NCBI GenBank assembly: GCA_018000295.1
Contig: JAGNKE010000005.1
Location: 62,001-126,000 of the forward strand
Source of the DNA: Alphaproteobacteria bacterium
Lineage (GTDB): Bacteria > Pseudomonadota > Alphaproteobacteria > Micavibrionales > Micavibrionaceae
Direction of reading: 5' to 3'
Length of the DNA stretch: 64,000 nucleotides
A program made the position numbers and the translations under genes. The notes beneath the pieces are model-generated. The model searched no databases. It was not told the DNA's origin and worked only from the letters and a program-made list of their open reading frames with translations. Positions 18,481 to 26,691 of this stretch are shown here, in pieces; within the stretch, counting starts at the first letter, position 1, and every line of letters starts with the position of its first letter.

Positions 18481-18517
18481 TTAAACCTTCGTTAATCACA
18501 CCTTAACTATATGTTAA
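18481..18517. promoter_or_regulatory. Two tandem perfect CtrA boxes
   Basis: TTAA-ACCTTCG-TTAA (18481-18495) and TTAA-CTATATG-TTAA (18503-18517) are both perfect matches to the CtrA consensus. Their starts are 22 bases apart, about two helical turns, on the same face of the DNA. They lie in the 207-base gap between the RP001-like gene and the next gene. Either cell-cycle control of the downstream gene or part of an extended origin would fit. Confidence 0.55.
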
Positions 18518-18667
18518 GCCATTGTGAACAATAGAAAATTTTTTCAAAAAACCATCGATTTTTTTCCGTCTTGGTAGGAAAGCTTTAACATCTCACGCGC
18601 ATAATGAACTCATACCCTAGGAAATCCGCGGGTTTCAGAGTTTTGAGCAGGAAAATCTGGATCAGGT

Positions 18668-20008
18668 ATGAGCGACATTATTGAAAAAACCTTCGGCCAA
18701 AGGGGACAAAACGAACGCGTTTGCCGCGTAGCCTATACGCTGAATCATTCGCAACCCATCCTCTGCACAATCATTGACGACACGCCCCTCTTTTATTTCG
18801 ATGAGGAGCCTCTCGATGACGAAATCAACATCGAGGATTTCGAGGGAACGGCCCTCGAACGCGAGATACACCTGCTGAAGGAAGAAATCGCCACCTATGA
18901 CCGTTACGCCTTATTCAGCAAGAAAGATGAGGAAAAACGGCTGCAGGAGTTTTCCGAAAATTTCACGTCAATCGAAAATTTTCACACAGGTGAAACAAGC
19001 GAAGAAATCAACCCGCTTCTGTCCATTCTTGAAAAAAGCAGATTGGCTTCGGCATTCTTGGAGCTGGCAGAAAAACACAAAATCACGATTAAAAAAAGCC
19101 GTCAGGTCGAAGACGTCTTTTACGACCGCCGCGCCGGAACAATTCTTCTAAATCCTGAAATGAGCGAAGAGGATCAAATTCTCCTCCTCTCCCGCGAACT
19201 GCGCCGCCACTGGCAGCACCGTCAGGGCGCATTGATCAACCCGCTGCTCTTTCATCCTGACAACGCCATTCTCGTAAACAGGCTTCAGGAAGCGGACCTG
19301 TCCGCATCAATGATCCGTATTGCGTGGGAACTCCAACTCTCGGGCAATCGCGCCGTCTGGGACCGGATCGAGGATTCACCGATGAGCGACCTCGCCCGCG
19401 CTTACGTCCGTGAGGCCAATCAGGATTTCCGCACGATCAACAACGGCACCGCCAGCGCAGCCGTCTTCGAAGCTTGGTTCCTCTCCGAACGTTGCCGCCA
19501 ACAGGACAAAAAACTTGTGCAGGCAATGCTTGCCGACTATAACGGATACGTTTTCGAAGACATTCAGTCCTCCCGCACTTTAACTGCAGAATTGATCTCA
19601 GGACTGGGTAGTATGCCATACGGCAAAAATTACCTGTCGGTCCATGCCAACATCATCATGAACGACCCCATTTTCACCGAAGTCCGTGACCGCTCAAACG
19701 CGAATTTCCTATGGTTTATAAAGTTCGAGCGCTCCTTCAAGGAAACGGAACACGAATTGCAAAACGATCCTGACTTATCCACACACGACATTCGTCATGT
19801 GGTCAAATCTCAGACTCAGGATCCCCTCCATGCAAGCGAACCAGCCGCAAAAATTGTCCAACTTTTCGGAACTCAAGAGACAAATTCAAAGACAGAGAAT
19901 TCAGGAAAGCCCTCTCGTCGTTTTGCCAAGACCGGAAAAAATGACAGACACCTTCAGCCGGGAAAGGGTGAGAATATCATCCACCTCCGTTTCGGCTCCG
20001 AGGAATGA
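18668..20008 (+). CDS. Unknown protein, related to the next gene (DUF6782-like?)
   Basis: A 446-residue soluble protein of unknown function. The middle region (FYDRRAGTILLNPEMSEEDQ, then LLSRELRRHWQHRQGAL, about residues 155-195) resembles an alphaproteobacterial family that I associate tentatively with putative metallopeptidases (DUF6782), but I see no clear HExxH. The next gene repeats this architecture (a WIDVEEKLILLDSNAL block, then a helical block and a YL-x9-I-x-DP-x-F segment), so they are ancient duplicates. The C-terminal 60 residues are low in hydrophobics and overlap the next frame. The upstream gap carries two perfect CtrA boxes. Confidence 0.7.
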   Translation: MSDIIEKTFGQRGQNERVCRVAYTLNHSQPILCTIIDDTPLFYFDEEPLDDEINIEDFEGTALEREIHLLKEEIATYDRYALFSKKDEEKRLQEFSENFTSIENFHTGETSEEINPLLSILEKSRLASAFLELAEKHKITIKKSRQVEDVFYDRRAGTILLNPEMSEEDQILLLSRELRRHWQHRQGALINPLLFHPDNAILVNRLQEADLSASMIRIAWELQLSGNRAVWDRIEDSPMSDLARAYVREANQDFRTINNGTASAAVFEAWFLSERCRQQDKKLVQAMLADYNGYVFEDIQSSRTLTAELISGLGSMPYGKNYLSVHANIIMNDPIFTEVRDRSNANFLWFIKFERSFKETEHELQNDPDLSTHDIRHVVKSQTQDPLHASEPAAKIVQLFGTQETNSKTENSGKPSRRFAKTGKNDRHLQPGKGENIIHLRFGSEE

Positions 20009-21086
20009 CGATCCTGTCTGCGAAATAGAGTTTTTGAAGAGTAACGGGTACACTCAAGTGAAGTCGAAATGGACTCCGAAGAACACCTACGACCTGATCG
20101 CCGAAGACCGCGTGTTTGGTTTCTCGGAGCTTGAGCGTTGGACTCTAGGTACTCTTCTTCAAAATACCCAAAACCCCGAAACCGACCGGGATCTCTGCTC
20201 CTACGGCGAAGTGCTGGCCCACTGTTTCGGCCTCATCAACGAAAGCCCAGCCGCCCGCCTGATGATTCAAGAAGCGGTTGCAGGAAAATGGCAGATCACG
20301 CTTTTCGATCTTAAAGGCGGAGATTACTGGATCGACGTCGAGGAAAAACTGATTCTGCTCGACAGCAATGCCCTGACCCCCGCGGCCTTGGGCCGGTCCG
20401 TTTATTTCAAAAACGCCGTGATCGTAACGCTGATTAAAGCGTTGCGCGATATATGGCAGGAAAAACGCCACGGCGGCTTCGATGAAAAATACCGCACGGA
20501 ATTCGTCCTGACCATGGAGCGCATCCGCTCTGCCGATTGCGATGTTCTTTCAATTCTTGTGGCCTGGGAGTTACGCAGCGGCGCTTATCCCGATCTCTGG
20601 CGCCACCTGATCGGTTCTGAAAACGGTGACATGGCGATGGCCTTTTCCGGCTTCCTTGAGCGCAACCCCTCCGGCCAGTTCAACGGTCAGGCGCTGGCGG
20701 CGTCTTTCCGCCAGTGGTTCCGTTGCGAACACCGCGTCAATACCTGCGACCACAACACGCTGGAAAATCTTGATGACATCCTCAGAGAGACGCAGGAGCA
20801 AAATCCTTTCGGCGAGAGAAAACCAAAAGCCGTTGAAATTGAAATGCTCTCCTGCCTGCCCGACCGCACGGCCTATCTTCAGGGCTACGGTGCAGAAATT
20901 CTCTCCGATCCTCTGTTCTCCGGCATGGACGACCCGATAAACCAGTCGCATCTCTTTCACATCCTCTACGATTTGGAAGCCACCATCGTGGAAAATGTTC
21001 CCTTCCGGGATTCCGAACTGGCGAAAAAAATATTCCCCGCGCAGCCCTTGCTGCTCGAAAAGAAAACCACAAAAGCCGATCAGTAG
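19830..21086 (+). CDS. Unknown protein, paralogue of the preceding gene
   Basis: About 418 residues, function unknown. It shares with the preceding gene an order of blocks: an isolated short strand (YWIDVEEKLILLDS), a helical segment with a basic IWQEKRHG, a WELRSGAYPDLWRHLI block (compare WELQLSGNRAVWDRI) and a C-terminal ILSDPLFSGM (compare IMNDPIFTEV). The start is unsure: 19830 gives a 179-base overlap with the upstream gene, and ATG 19941 (after GGAAAAA) gives 68 bases. Both frames look protein-like in the overlap. The two are probably translationally coupled. It converges on dnaQ with a gap of 4 bases. Confidence 0.65.
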   Translation: MQANQPQKLSNFSELKRQIQRQRIQESPLVVLPRPEKMTDTFSRERVRISSTSVSAPRNDDPVCEIEFLKSNGYTQVKSKWTPKNTYDLIAEDRVFGFSELERWTLGTLLQNTQNPETDRDLCSYGEVLAHCFGLINESPAARLMIQEAVAGKWQITLFDLKGGDYWIDVEEKLILLDSNALTPAALGRSVYFKNAVIVTLIKALRDIWQEKRHGGFDEKYRTEFVLTMERIRSADCDVLSILVAWELRSGAYPDLWRHLIGSENGDMAMAFSGFLERNPSGQFNGQALAASFRQWFRCEHRVNTCDHNTLENLDDILRETQEQNPFGERKPKAVEIEMLSCLPDRTAYLQGYGAEILSDPLFSGMDDPINQSHLFHILYDLEATIVENVPFRDSELAKKIFPAQPLLLEKKTTKADQ

Positions 21087-21090
21087 AAAG

Positions 21091-21792
21091 TCAGCCCGTT
21101 TCTTTAAGTTTTTTCCACAGCGGGTCTTTGATCCCTGCAAGCATCTCTTCATGCGCGGCCAATTCCTCGGCACTTGCCTGATGCGGGCGGGCGGGTCGGA
21201 GGGGTTTTTCTCCCGTAACCTTGGTCTGAGAGACACGTTGAGGCGAAGTGTTCTCGGTCATCAGGCCAAGCCCGTGCTGCCGGCCTCCGAGCAGTTCAAG
21301 ATAAACTTCCGCCAGCAATTCGGAATCCAGTAAAGCCCCGTGAAAAGTACGGTTGGAATTATCGATCCCAAATCTTCGGCAAAGCGCATCCAGATTGGCG
21401 GGCGACCCTGGAAATTTCTTCCGCGCCAGTGCTGCTGTATCCAGCGCACGGCTCCAAGGCAAAGGCGAATGACCGACCTGCTTGAGTTCCGTATTCAGGA
21501 ATTTCATATCGAACTCGGCGTTATGAATGACCAGTTTACTGTCGTCACCGATGAAATCCAGAAACTGTGTGTATACCTGCGAAAAGACGGGCTTGTCTTT
21601 AACAAACTCATTCGTAATTCCGTGAACGGCGATGCTCTCCTGCGGAATATCCCGTTCAGGATTGATATAGAGCTGTAAGGTTTTCCCCGTTGGCACGTGA
21701 TTAAACAACTCTACGGCCCCGATCTCCAGCACCCTGTGGCCCTGTTCAGGATCCAGCCCCGTCGTCTCGGTATCCAGAACGATCTCACGCAT
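21091..21792 (-). CDS. dnaQ: DNA polymerase III epsilon subunit (3'-5' proofreading exonuclease)
   Basis: DnaQ proofreads during replication as part of the Pol III core. The exonuclease motifs are present: ExoI DTETTGL near residue 7, ExoII HNAEFD near residue 97, and ExoIII with HGALLDSELLAEVY near residue 155 (DEDDh type). The frame runs upstream to 22080, but the ATG at 21792 (MREIVLDTETTG) is the family start and the extension is a shadow of the upstream gene. The C-terminal 50 residues, after the exonuclease domain, would hold the polymerase-binding tail. It overlaps the amidotransferase gene by 8 bases. Confidence 0.95.
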   Translation of the reverse strand: MREIVLDTETTGLDPEQGHRVLEIGAVELFNHVPTGKTLQLYINPERDIPQESIAVHGITNEFVKDKPVFSQVYTQFLDFIGDDSKLVIHNAEFDMKFLNTELKQVGHSPLPWSRALDTAALARKKFPGSPANLDALCRRFGIDNSNRTFHGALLDSELLAEVYLELLGGRQHGLGLMTENTSPQRVSQTKVTGEKPLRPARPHQASAEELAAHEEMLAGIKDPLWKKLKETG

Positions 21793-22507
21793 GGGAAAGC
21801 CCCTCCAGCCACTCGCGCAAAAAAAAGGCATTCTGCATTTCCAGCGTTGCGGAATGGGCTTCGGTATCCCGCCGTAATTCTTCAAGTTTTGCTTCAACGT
21901 TTCCGAACGGCTTGAGATCCTCTGCAAAATCCTCGAAACAACCGCAGAGCTGGTTTTTGCTGATCTCCGCATGGAACTGGACAGCCAGAACATTTGACCC
22001 CAGAGAAAAAGCCTGATTTCTGTAGAGATCGCTCGAAGCCAGCAGCGAAACGCCCTTCGGCAGGTCGAACGTATCCCCATGCCAGTGGAACATATTCGTC
22101 TTTTCGGCCGCGAGATGTCTGAGGGCGGATGTCTTTCCCTCTTCGGTCAGGCGCAACGGCCTCCACCCGATTTCCTTGCCGTTCGGGCCCTTATAAACAT
22201 CAGCTCCCAGCGCAGCCGCAAGAATCTGCGAACCAAGGCAAACACCAAGAGTCGGCTTACTCGCATCGACCCTTCTGCGGGCGATTTTAATTTCCTCAAG
22301 CAGATAAGGATGCGCCTCTGTTTCATAAACCCCCATCGGCCCGCCCATAATGACCAGAAGATCGGCCTTCATTATCTCTTGTGCATCGAGGGCTTCTGTA
22401 GGCGTATTGATATAACGGTAAGAATACCCGCAGGCGCTCAGGATCGGTGCGAAGGTGCTGAGGTCTTCGCCGTCATAATGCCGGAAAACAAGGGCGCGTC
22501 GCATCAT
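21785..22507 (-). CDS. Class I glutamine amidotransferase (GMP-synthase-like)
   Basis: A 240-residue stand-alone type 1 glutamine amidotransferase domain. The nucleophile elbow GVCLGSQ near residue 90 and the C-terminal QFHAE supply Cys and His-Glu of the catalytic triad. The MGGPMGVYE oxyanion-region loop is also present. Such single-domain proteins are annotated as GMP-synthase-like, and their acceptor substrate is usually unknown; gamma-glutamyl hydrolysis is another possibility. It sits in the coaE-dnaQ run, overlapping dnaQ by 8 bases. Confidence 0.9.
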   Translation of the reverse strand: MMRRALVFRHYDGEDLSTFAPILSACGYSYRYINTPTEALDAQEIMKADLLVIMGGPMGVYETEAHPYLLEEIKIARRRVDASKPTLGVCLGSQILAAALGADVYKGPNGKEIGWRPLRLTEEGKTSALRHLAAEKTNMFHWHGDTFDLPKGVSLLASSDLYRNQAFSLGSNVLAVQFHAEISKNQLCGCFEDFAEDLKPFGNVEAKLEELRRDTEAHSATLEMQNAFFLREWLEGLSHA

Positions 22508-22510
22508 CTC

Positions 22511-23188
22511 TTACCTCTGGATGGGCATCGTCAAGGGGTTGGTATCTGAAATATTATCTCCCGCGCTATCGCCGTAAACCTCCTGACGGATAATCTGAAG
22601 AATCTCCTGAAGCGAACTGAAACTATGCGCGCGCCCAAGCCCTGTTTGGATGACGAAATCCGACCGCGCCCGCTTTTCGGCGTCCGGCATCTGCCGCGCC
22701 AAAATCGCAAGAAATTTTTCCTCGCTCATATCCGGCCGTGCCAGCACCCGCGCCCGTTGCAGAAAATAGGGGGCGCTGACGGTGATCGTATAATCGACCC
22801 GCGCCTCTGCGCCGGTCTCAAACAAAAGCGGAATATCCAGAGCGGCGATCCGGGCACCTTTGATTTTCGAAGCTCTCAAAAACTCTGTCTGCGATTTTCG
22901 CACCATCGGATGGATGATGGCTTCAAGCCGCTTCCGCGCCTCATCGTCCGAAAAGACGATTTTTCCCAGTTCACGCCTGTTGATATTATAGGTTTTTTTC
23001 TCATAAATCTGCGGATATTGATAATGCGGAAAAGCGGCAGCGATGGCCAGACGCGCCTCGCTTTTCGGCTCCAGCAGACGATGCGCGGCAATATCGGAAT
23101 CATGGACGGGAATGCCCAGAGCGTTCATCATCGCCGCAACGGTCGATTTCCCCATGCCGATAGAACCGGTAAGGCCCAGAACGATCAT
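22511..23188 (-). CDS. coaE: Dephospho-CoA kinase
   Basis: CoaE phosphorylates dephospho-CoA, the last step of coenzyme A synthesis. The P-loop GSIGMGKST starts near residue 8. HDSDIAAHRLL follows with the conserved Asp, and DIPLLFETG carries the family motif. The 225 residues are slightly long owing to a C-terminal tail. The start overlaps the aroE stop by 4 bases, so it belongs to the secB-ppsR-maf-aroE-coaE-dnaQ run, which is typical of alphaproteobacteria. Confidence 0.96.
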   Translation of the reverse strand: MIVLGLTGSIGMGKSTVAAMMNALGIPVHDSDIAAHRLLEPKSEARLAIAAAFPHYQYPQIYEKKTYNINRRELGKIVFSDDEARKRLEAIIHPMVRKSQTEFLRASKIKGARIAALDIPLLFETGAEARVDYTITVSAPYFLQRARVLARPDMSEEKFLAILARQMPDAEKRARSDFVIQTGLGRAHSFSSLQEILQIIRQEVYGDSAGDNISDTNPLTMPIQR

Positions 23189-24018
23189 CGCGTGACAATC
23201 TCCGTAAGTTCATCGGTGACTTCGGGCATAATCCCGTGCCAGCGGGAAAACGCGGGCCGCGCCTGATGCAAAAGCATCCCGATCCCGGTCACGATAGGAT
23301 TTCCTTGCTTCCGGGCCGTAATTAAAAGCTCGGTCATCAGCGGCGCATAGACGATATCATGTACCAGCGCCTTGGGGTTTAATAACGAAAGATCAATCTC
23401 CAGCTTCGGCTTCCCCGTCATGCCCAGGGAGGTGGTATTGACGATCAGGTTCGCCTCTTTCAACGCTTTACCCGACTCCCCGCTGTTCCATCCCAGCAGG
23501 GCAATTTTCGCGGGCTGCGAAGACGTTTCGATCAGCGCATCGGCTTTGGCTGCGGTCCTGTTACTCAGCAGGATCTCGGGAACACCCTCCTGCAGCAACC
23601 CTTGGACGACGGCTCGTGCCGCTCCCCCCGCGCCAAGAACGACGGCGGGTCCGGCGGTAAAATCGAAATCCGGCGCATGGCTCTTGATATTCTCGATAAA
23701 CCCGAACACGTCGGTATTGGTTGCGATCAGACGGCCTTTCTCAATCGTCACGGTATTGACCGCACCCACGACCCGCGCCAATTCATCGACCTCGTCACAA
23801 AGTTCAAGCAAAGCCACCTTGTGCGGAACCGTCACGTTAAATCCCCGGAAACCGTCCGCCTTGATTTTTTTAATCCCGCTTTCTAGCGCTTCGCAAGCGA
23901 GATCGACCAAAGTATAACTTCCGTTCAAACCGTGCTTCCTGATCCAGTACGAATGGATCAGCGGCGATTTGCTGTGGCTGACCGGATGACCGATCAGTCC
24001 GATTTTGGTCCCTGTCAT
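23185..24018 (-). CDS. aroE: Shikimate dehydrogenase
   Basis: AroE reduces 3-dehydroshikimate to shikimate with NADPH in aromatic amino acid synthesis. The substrate motif GHPVSHSKSPLIH is N-terminal. The catalytic Lys is in VTVPHK near residue 66 and the paired Asp in ATNTDVFGF near residue 102. The NADP-binding GAGGAARAV follows. The 277 residues are full length. It overlaps both coaE and maf by 4 bases, which indicates tight coupling. Confidence 0.97.
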   Translation of the reverse strand: MTGTKIGLIGHPVSHSKSPLIHSYWIRKHGLNGSYTLVDLACEALESGIKKIKADGFRGFNVTVPHKVALLELCDEVDELARVVGAVNTVTIEKGRLIATNTDVFGFIENIKSHAPDFDFTAGPAVVLGAGGAARAVVQGLLQEGVPEILLSNRTAAKADALIETSSQPAKIALLGWNSGESGKALKEANLIVNTTSLGMTGKPKLEIDLSLLNPKALVHDIVYAPLMTELLITARKQGNPIVTGIGMLLHQARPAFSRWHGIMPEVTDELTEIVTR

Positions 24019-24635
24019 GGCCCGATCCTGTGTTCCTCATAAAGATAACCCAGAAGCGGCAGCAAAGGCATCCCCATAATCGTAAAAAAATCGCCCACGA
24101 CCTTGCTGAAAAGCCATGCCCCGGCTCCCTCGATCTGATACGCCCCAACACAGGAGGTCAGGGCATCGCCCGCTGCATCTGCGTAGGCTCTTAAAAAATC
24201 CTCATCCAAAACCCGCATGGTCAGATCGGCATGATCGGCATGATCCCAGAGAACCCTGCCGTCCCGCGCCACGGCAACGCCCGAAATCAGGCGGTGCGTG
24301 TGCCCGCTCAGCATCCGCAGCTTTTCGAGAGCATCCCCGCGGCTATTCGCTTTGCTGAAAATGATTTCGCCAAGACAAAGAATCTGATCCGACCCGATCA
24401 CCAGCGCCTCGGGAATTTCACGTGAAACATTCAGGGCTTTTTCACGTGCCAGAAACAAAGCCTTCTCGGCAGGACTCTCAAGAGCGCGATCCTGCAAAAG
24501 CTTTGCCTCATGAAGGCTTGCAGGAAGGATATCAAAATTTAACCCGGCTTGCCGCAGCATTACCTGCCGCGCAGCGCTGCCGGAGGCCAGAATCAAGGAA
24601 GACCCATCAGACTTGGTCGAAGGTGCCGGACGCAT
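24015..24635 (-). CDS. maf: Maf-family nucleoside triphosphate pyrophosphatase
   Basis: Maf/YceF proteins hydrolyse non-canonical or modified nucleoside triphosphates (house-cleaning). The opening LILASGSAARQVML is the family signature. VIGSDQILCLGEIIFSK contains the catalytic Asp. The 206 residues are normal. The start overlaps ppsR by 29 bases; a later start is possible but would cut into the signature. A near-consensus parS lies inside this gene. Confidence 0.94.
   Translation of the reverse strand: MRPAPSTKSDGSSLILASGSAARQVMLRQAGLNFDILPASLHEAKLLQDRALESPAEKALFLAREKALNVSREIPEALVIGSDQILCLGEIIFSKANSRGDALEKLRMLSGHTHRLISGVAVARDGRVLWDHADHADLTMRVLDEDFLRAYADAAGDALTSCVGAYQIEGAGAWLFSKVVGDFFTIMGMPLLPLLGYLYEEHRIGP
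24414..24429. promoter_or_regulatory. parS-like site inside maf
   Basis: AATTTCACGTGAAACA matches 14 of 16 bases of the parS consensus; only the first two bases differ. It lies about 21 kb from the perfect site in rsmG, on the other side of the proposed origin. A second half site (TTCACGTG) lies about 25 bases further on. Confidence 0.7.
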
Positions 24636-25473
24636 CGCCGCTCTCGCGCTCCCGCTTGGCCTGAAGAAGGCTCATGATCTCCGCGGCGGTTTCCTCGACG
24701 GATTTTTTAGTCACGTCGATGACAGGCCAGCCATGCCGACCGAAAATTTTTCGGGCCTTGCGGATTTCATCTTCGATCTTCTCCTCATCAAGATAAAGGT
24801 TTTCAGAAAGGATTTTCTGATCGGCCTTATCGGATTTCAGTCTCGACTTTCTTATATGCATCAAGCGTTCAGGCGTGGCAATCAGCCCGACATAAAGCGG
24901 AAATTCCAGATTGAGGTGTTCCTCGGGAACTTCCACCCCGGGAACCAGAGGGATATTAGCGGCTTTGATCCCGCGACGCGCAAGAAAAACGCACGTCGGC
25001 GTCTTGGACGTTCGTGAAACGCCAACAAGAATGACATCGGCCTTTTTCAGGTCTTTGAGATTTCGGCCATCATCGAACCGCATGGCGAAATCAACCGCCG
25101 CCACGCGCTTGAAATAGGCATCATCCATCGTGTGCTGTAAGCCTGGAACTCCCTTGGGCGAACGCCCCAGAAAGGTCGAAAGCCCGTGAAAAATCGGGTC
25201 GAGAACAGGAATGCAAGGAACGCCGAGATGCTCGCAGCAATCAATCACCCGCCGCCGCATCTTTTCGTTGACGAAAGTAAAGATCACCGGCCCCGGATTT
25301 TCCTCAATCCTCTGGATCACTTTCTCAAGTTGTTTTTCCGTCCGCACCAGCGGCCAGAATTTTTGATTCGGCTCGATATGCTCGAATTGTGCAAGGCACG
25401 CCCGCGAAAGCCCAAGCAGAGTCGTACCCGTCGCATCGGAAACAAGGTGCAGGGTGAATTTACGCGCCTTCAT
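24607..25473 (-). CDS. ppsR: PpsR-type kinase/pyrophosphorylase (DUF299)
   Basis: This family phosphorylates (ADP-dependent) and dephosphorylates (Pi-dependent) a Thr of phosphoenolpyruvate synthase or pyruvate phosphate dikinase, switching gluconeogenic flux. The N-terminal LHLVSDATGTT signature is present, and so is the P-loop-like GVSRTSKTPT near residue 152. The 288 residues are full length. It lies 2 bases downstream of secB and overlaps maf. The target enzyme is not in the window. Confidence 0.94.
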   Translation of the reverse strand: MKARKFTLHLVSDATGTTLLGLSRACLAQFEHIEPNQKFWPLVRTEKQLEKVIQRIEENPGPVIFTFVNEKMRRRVIDCCEHLGVPCIPVLDPIFHGLSTFLGRSPKGVPGLQHTMDDAYFKRVAAVDFAMRFDDGRNLKDLKKADVILVGVSRTSKTPTCVFLARRGIKAANIPLVPGVEVPEEHLNLEFPLYVGLIATPERLMHIRKSRLKSDKADQKILSENLYLDEEKIEDEIRKARKIFGRHGWPVIDVTKKSVEETAAEIMSLLQAKRERESGDASGTFDQV

Positions 25474-25475
25474 AA

Positions 25476-26000
25476 TCAGGCCGCCTGTTCGGAATCACCG
25501 GCACCCTGCAGACGGTCTTTAAACCGCTCCAGATAAAGCGCGTGGAAATCAACGGGCGAGAGCAGCACGGGCGGAAAACCGCCTTGCTGCGTTAGCGCGG
25601 ACAGTATCTGCCGGACAAAGGGAAACGAAAGGCGGGGAACCTCGATCAGCAGGATCGGGTGGTGCTGCTCATGCGGCACGGCATCGCCGATGGAAACGGT
25701 CGAGCAATAAACGACCTCGGCGATGAAAACCGTGTCCTTCCCCCGCCGGGCGTTCACATGGGCGCTCAGAGCAACCTCGAAATAATTATCGAACTTGGCG
25801 TGTTTCAGCTTCCGTGCATCCATGCTGATATTGATCTCCAACTCCGGGACAGGAAGATTTCCGCTCAAAGCCTGCGGGGCATGGGGATTCTCGAAGGAGA
25901 GATCCTTCACATACTGCGAATGGATCGTCACCGGAATATTCCTGACTTCCGTCTTGTTTTCGCTCTCTTGGGGATGACCCGATCCGTTCGTCTCGCTCAT
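25476..26000 (-). CDS. secB: SecB preprotein-export chaperone
   Basis: SecB is the tetrameric cytosolic chaperone that keeps preproteins unfolded and delivers them to SecA. The family blocks QYVKDLSFENPHAP, a beta-rich core, and a FPFVRQILSALTQQGGFPPVLLSPVDF segment are all present. The last is the SecA-contacting region. The 174 residues include acidic N- and C-terminal tails. It appears to head the secB-ppsR-maf-aroE-coaE run. A 6-base-pair hairpin without a U-tract lies in the gap upstream, after fxsA. Confidence 0.95.
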   Translation of the reverse strand: MSETNGSGHPQESENKTEVRNIPVTIHSQYVKDLSFENPHAPQALSGNLPVPELEINISMDARKLKHAKFDNYFEVALSAHVNARRGKDTVFIAEVVYCSTVSIGDAVPHEQHHPILLIEVPRLSFPFVRQILSALTQQGGFPPVLLSPVDFHALYLERFKDRLQGAGDSEQAA

Positions 26001-26082
26001 AAAGTTGTCCTTACTGAAGATAAATATGTCATTTTAACTGCACCTGATTAGCACGAAGCCCTAAGGCTTCTCAAGCGCAAGC

Positions 26083-26562
26083 CTATTTGGAGCCGGAGTT
26101 TTTCCTGTTTTCCCTCTCATCAAGCCGCTCATACTCCCCCTCGATAATACTGGGATCGTTGGACGGACTGCGCGTATAAGGACCGCGGTAGTCATGCGAA
26201 AAATGCGCGGCACGAAATGTGGCCGAACGCTCCAGCCTTTTTCGCAGTATCGCCCGCACGGGCGGCAGCAGCAAAAGAACGCCCAGAAAATCCGTAATGA
26301 ACCCGGGCGTCAGAAGCAAAGCTCCGGCCGCGACGATGCACAGCCCGTCGAACATTTCTCGGGAGGGAACGCCCCCGGTCATCATCTCCGCTTGGGCAGA
26401 CCTAAGCGCATTTAAGCCTTGCGCCCGCACCATGCTCCCACCGATTAAAGCGGTCAAAAAACACATCAGCAAAGTCGTGCCCAGCCCAATAAAACGGCTG
26501 ACCGTCAGAAAAACCCACAACTCCAGCAGCGGAATAACGATAAAAATCACAAAAAACGGCAT
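26083..26562 (-). CDS. fxsA: FxsA-family membrane protein
   Basis: FxsA is a small inner-membrane protein whose absence or excess affects F-plasmid exclusion of phage T7 in E. coli; its cellular role is unclear. The 159 residues begin with two or three hydrophobic helices (LLELWVFLTVSRFIG), with GGVPSREMFDGLCIVAAGALLLTPGFITDFLG as the family core and a polar tail. Its position between secB and the Tim44-like gene is a conserved alphaproteobacterial arrangement. Confidence 0.9.
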   Translation of the reverse strand: MPFFVIFIVIPLLELWVFLTVSRFIGLGTTLLMCFLTALIGGSMVRAQGLNALRSAQAEMMTGGVPSREMFDGLCIVAAGALLLTPGFITDFLGVLLLLPPVRAILRKRLERSATFRAAHFSHDYRGPYTRSPSNDPSIIEGEYERLDERENRKNSGSK

Positions 26563-26691
26563 CGACAGGCTCCTGATCGTAAGCGGCCCAGCAGTATGCC
26601 TCGAATCACACTGAATCCAAAGAAAAACTGTGGTAATATGGTCGTTTAGGCGTTAACTTAGGCGCTGGAACAAAAACCCTAGGATTGGCCC

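Noticed and set aside
26055-26070. GAAGCC-CTAA-GGCTTC hairpin between fxsA and secB
   Set aside because: A 6-base-pair stem with no T-run on either strand; too weak to call a terminator.
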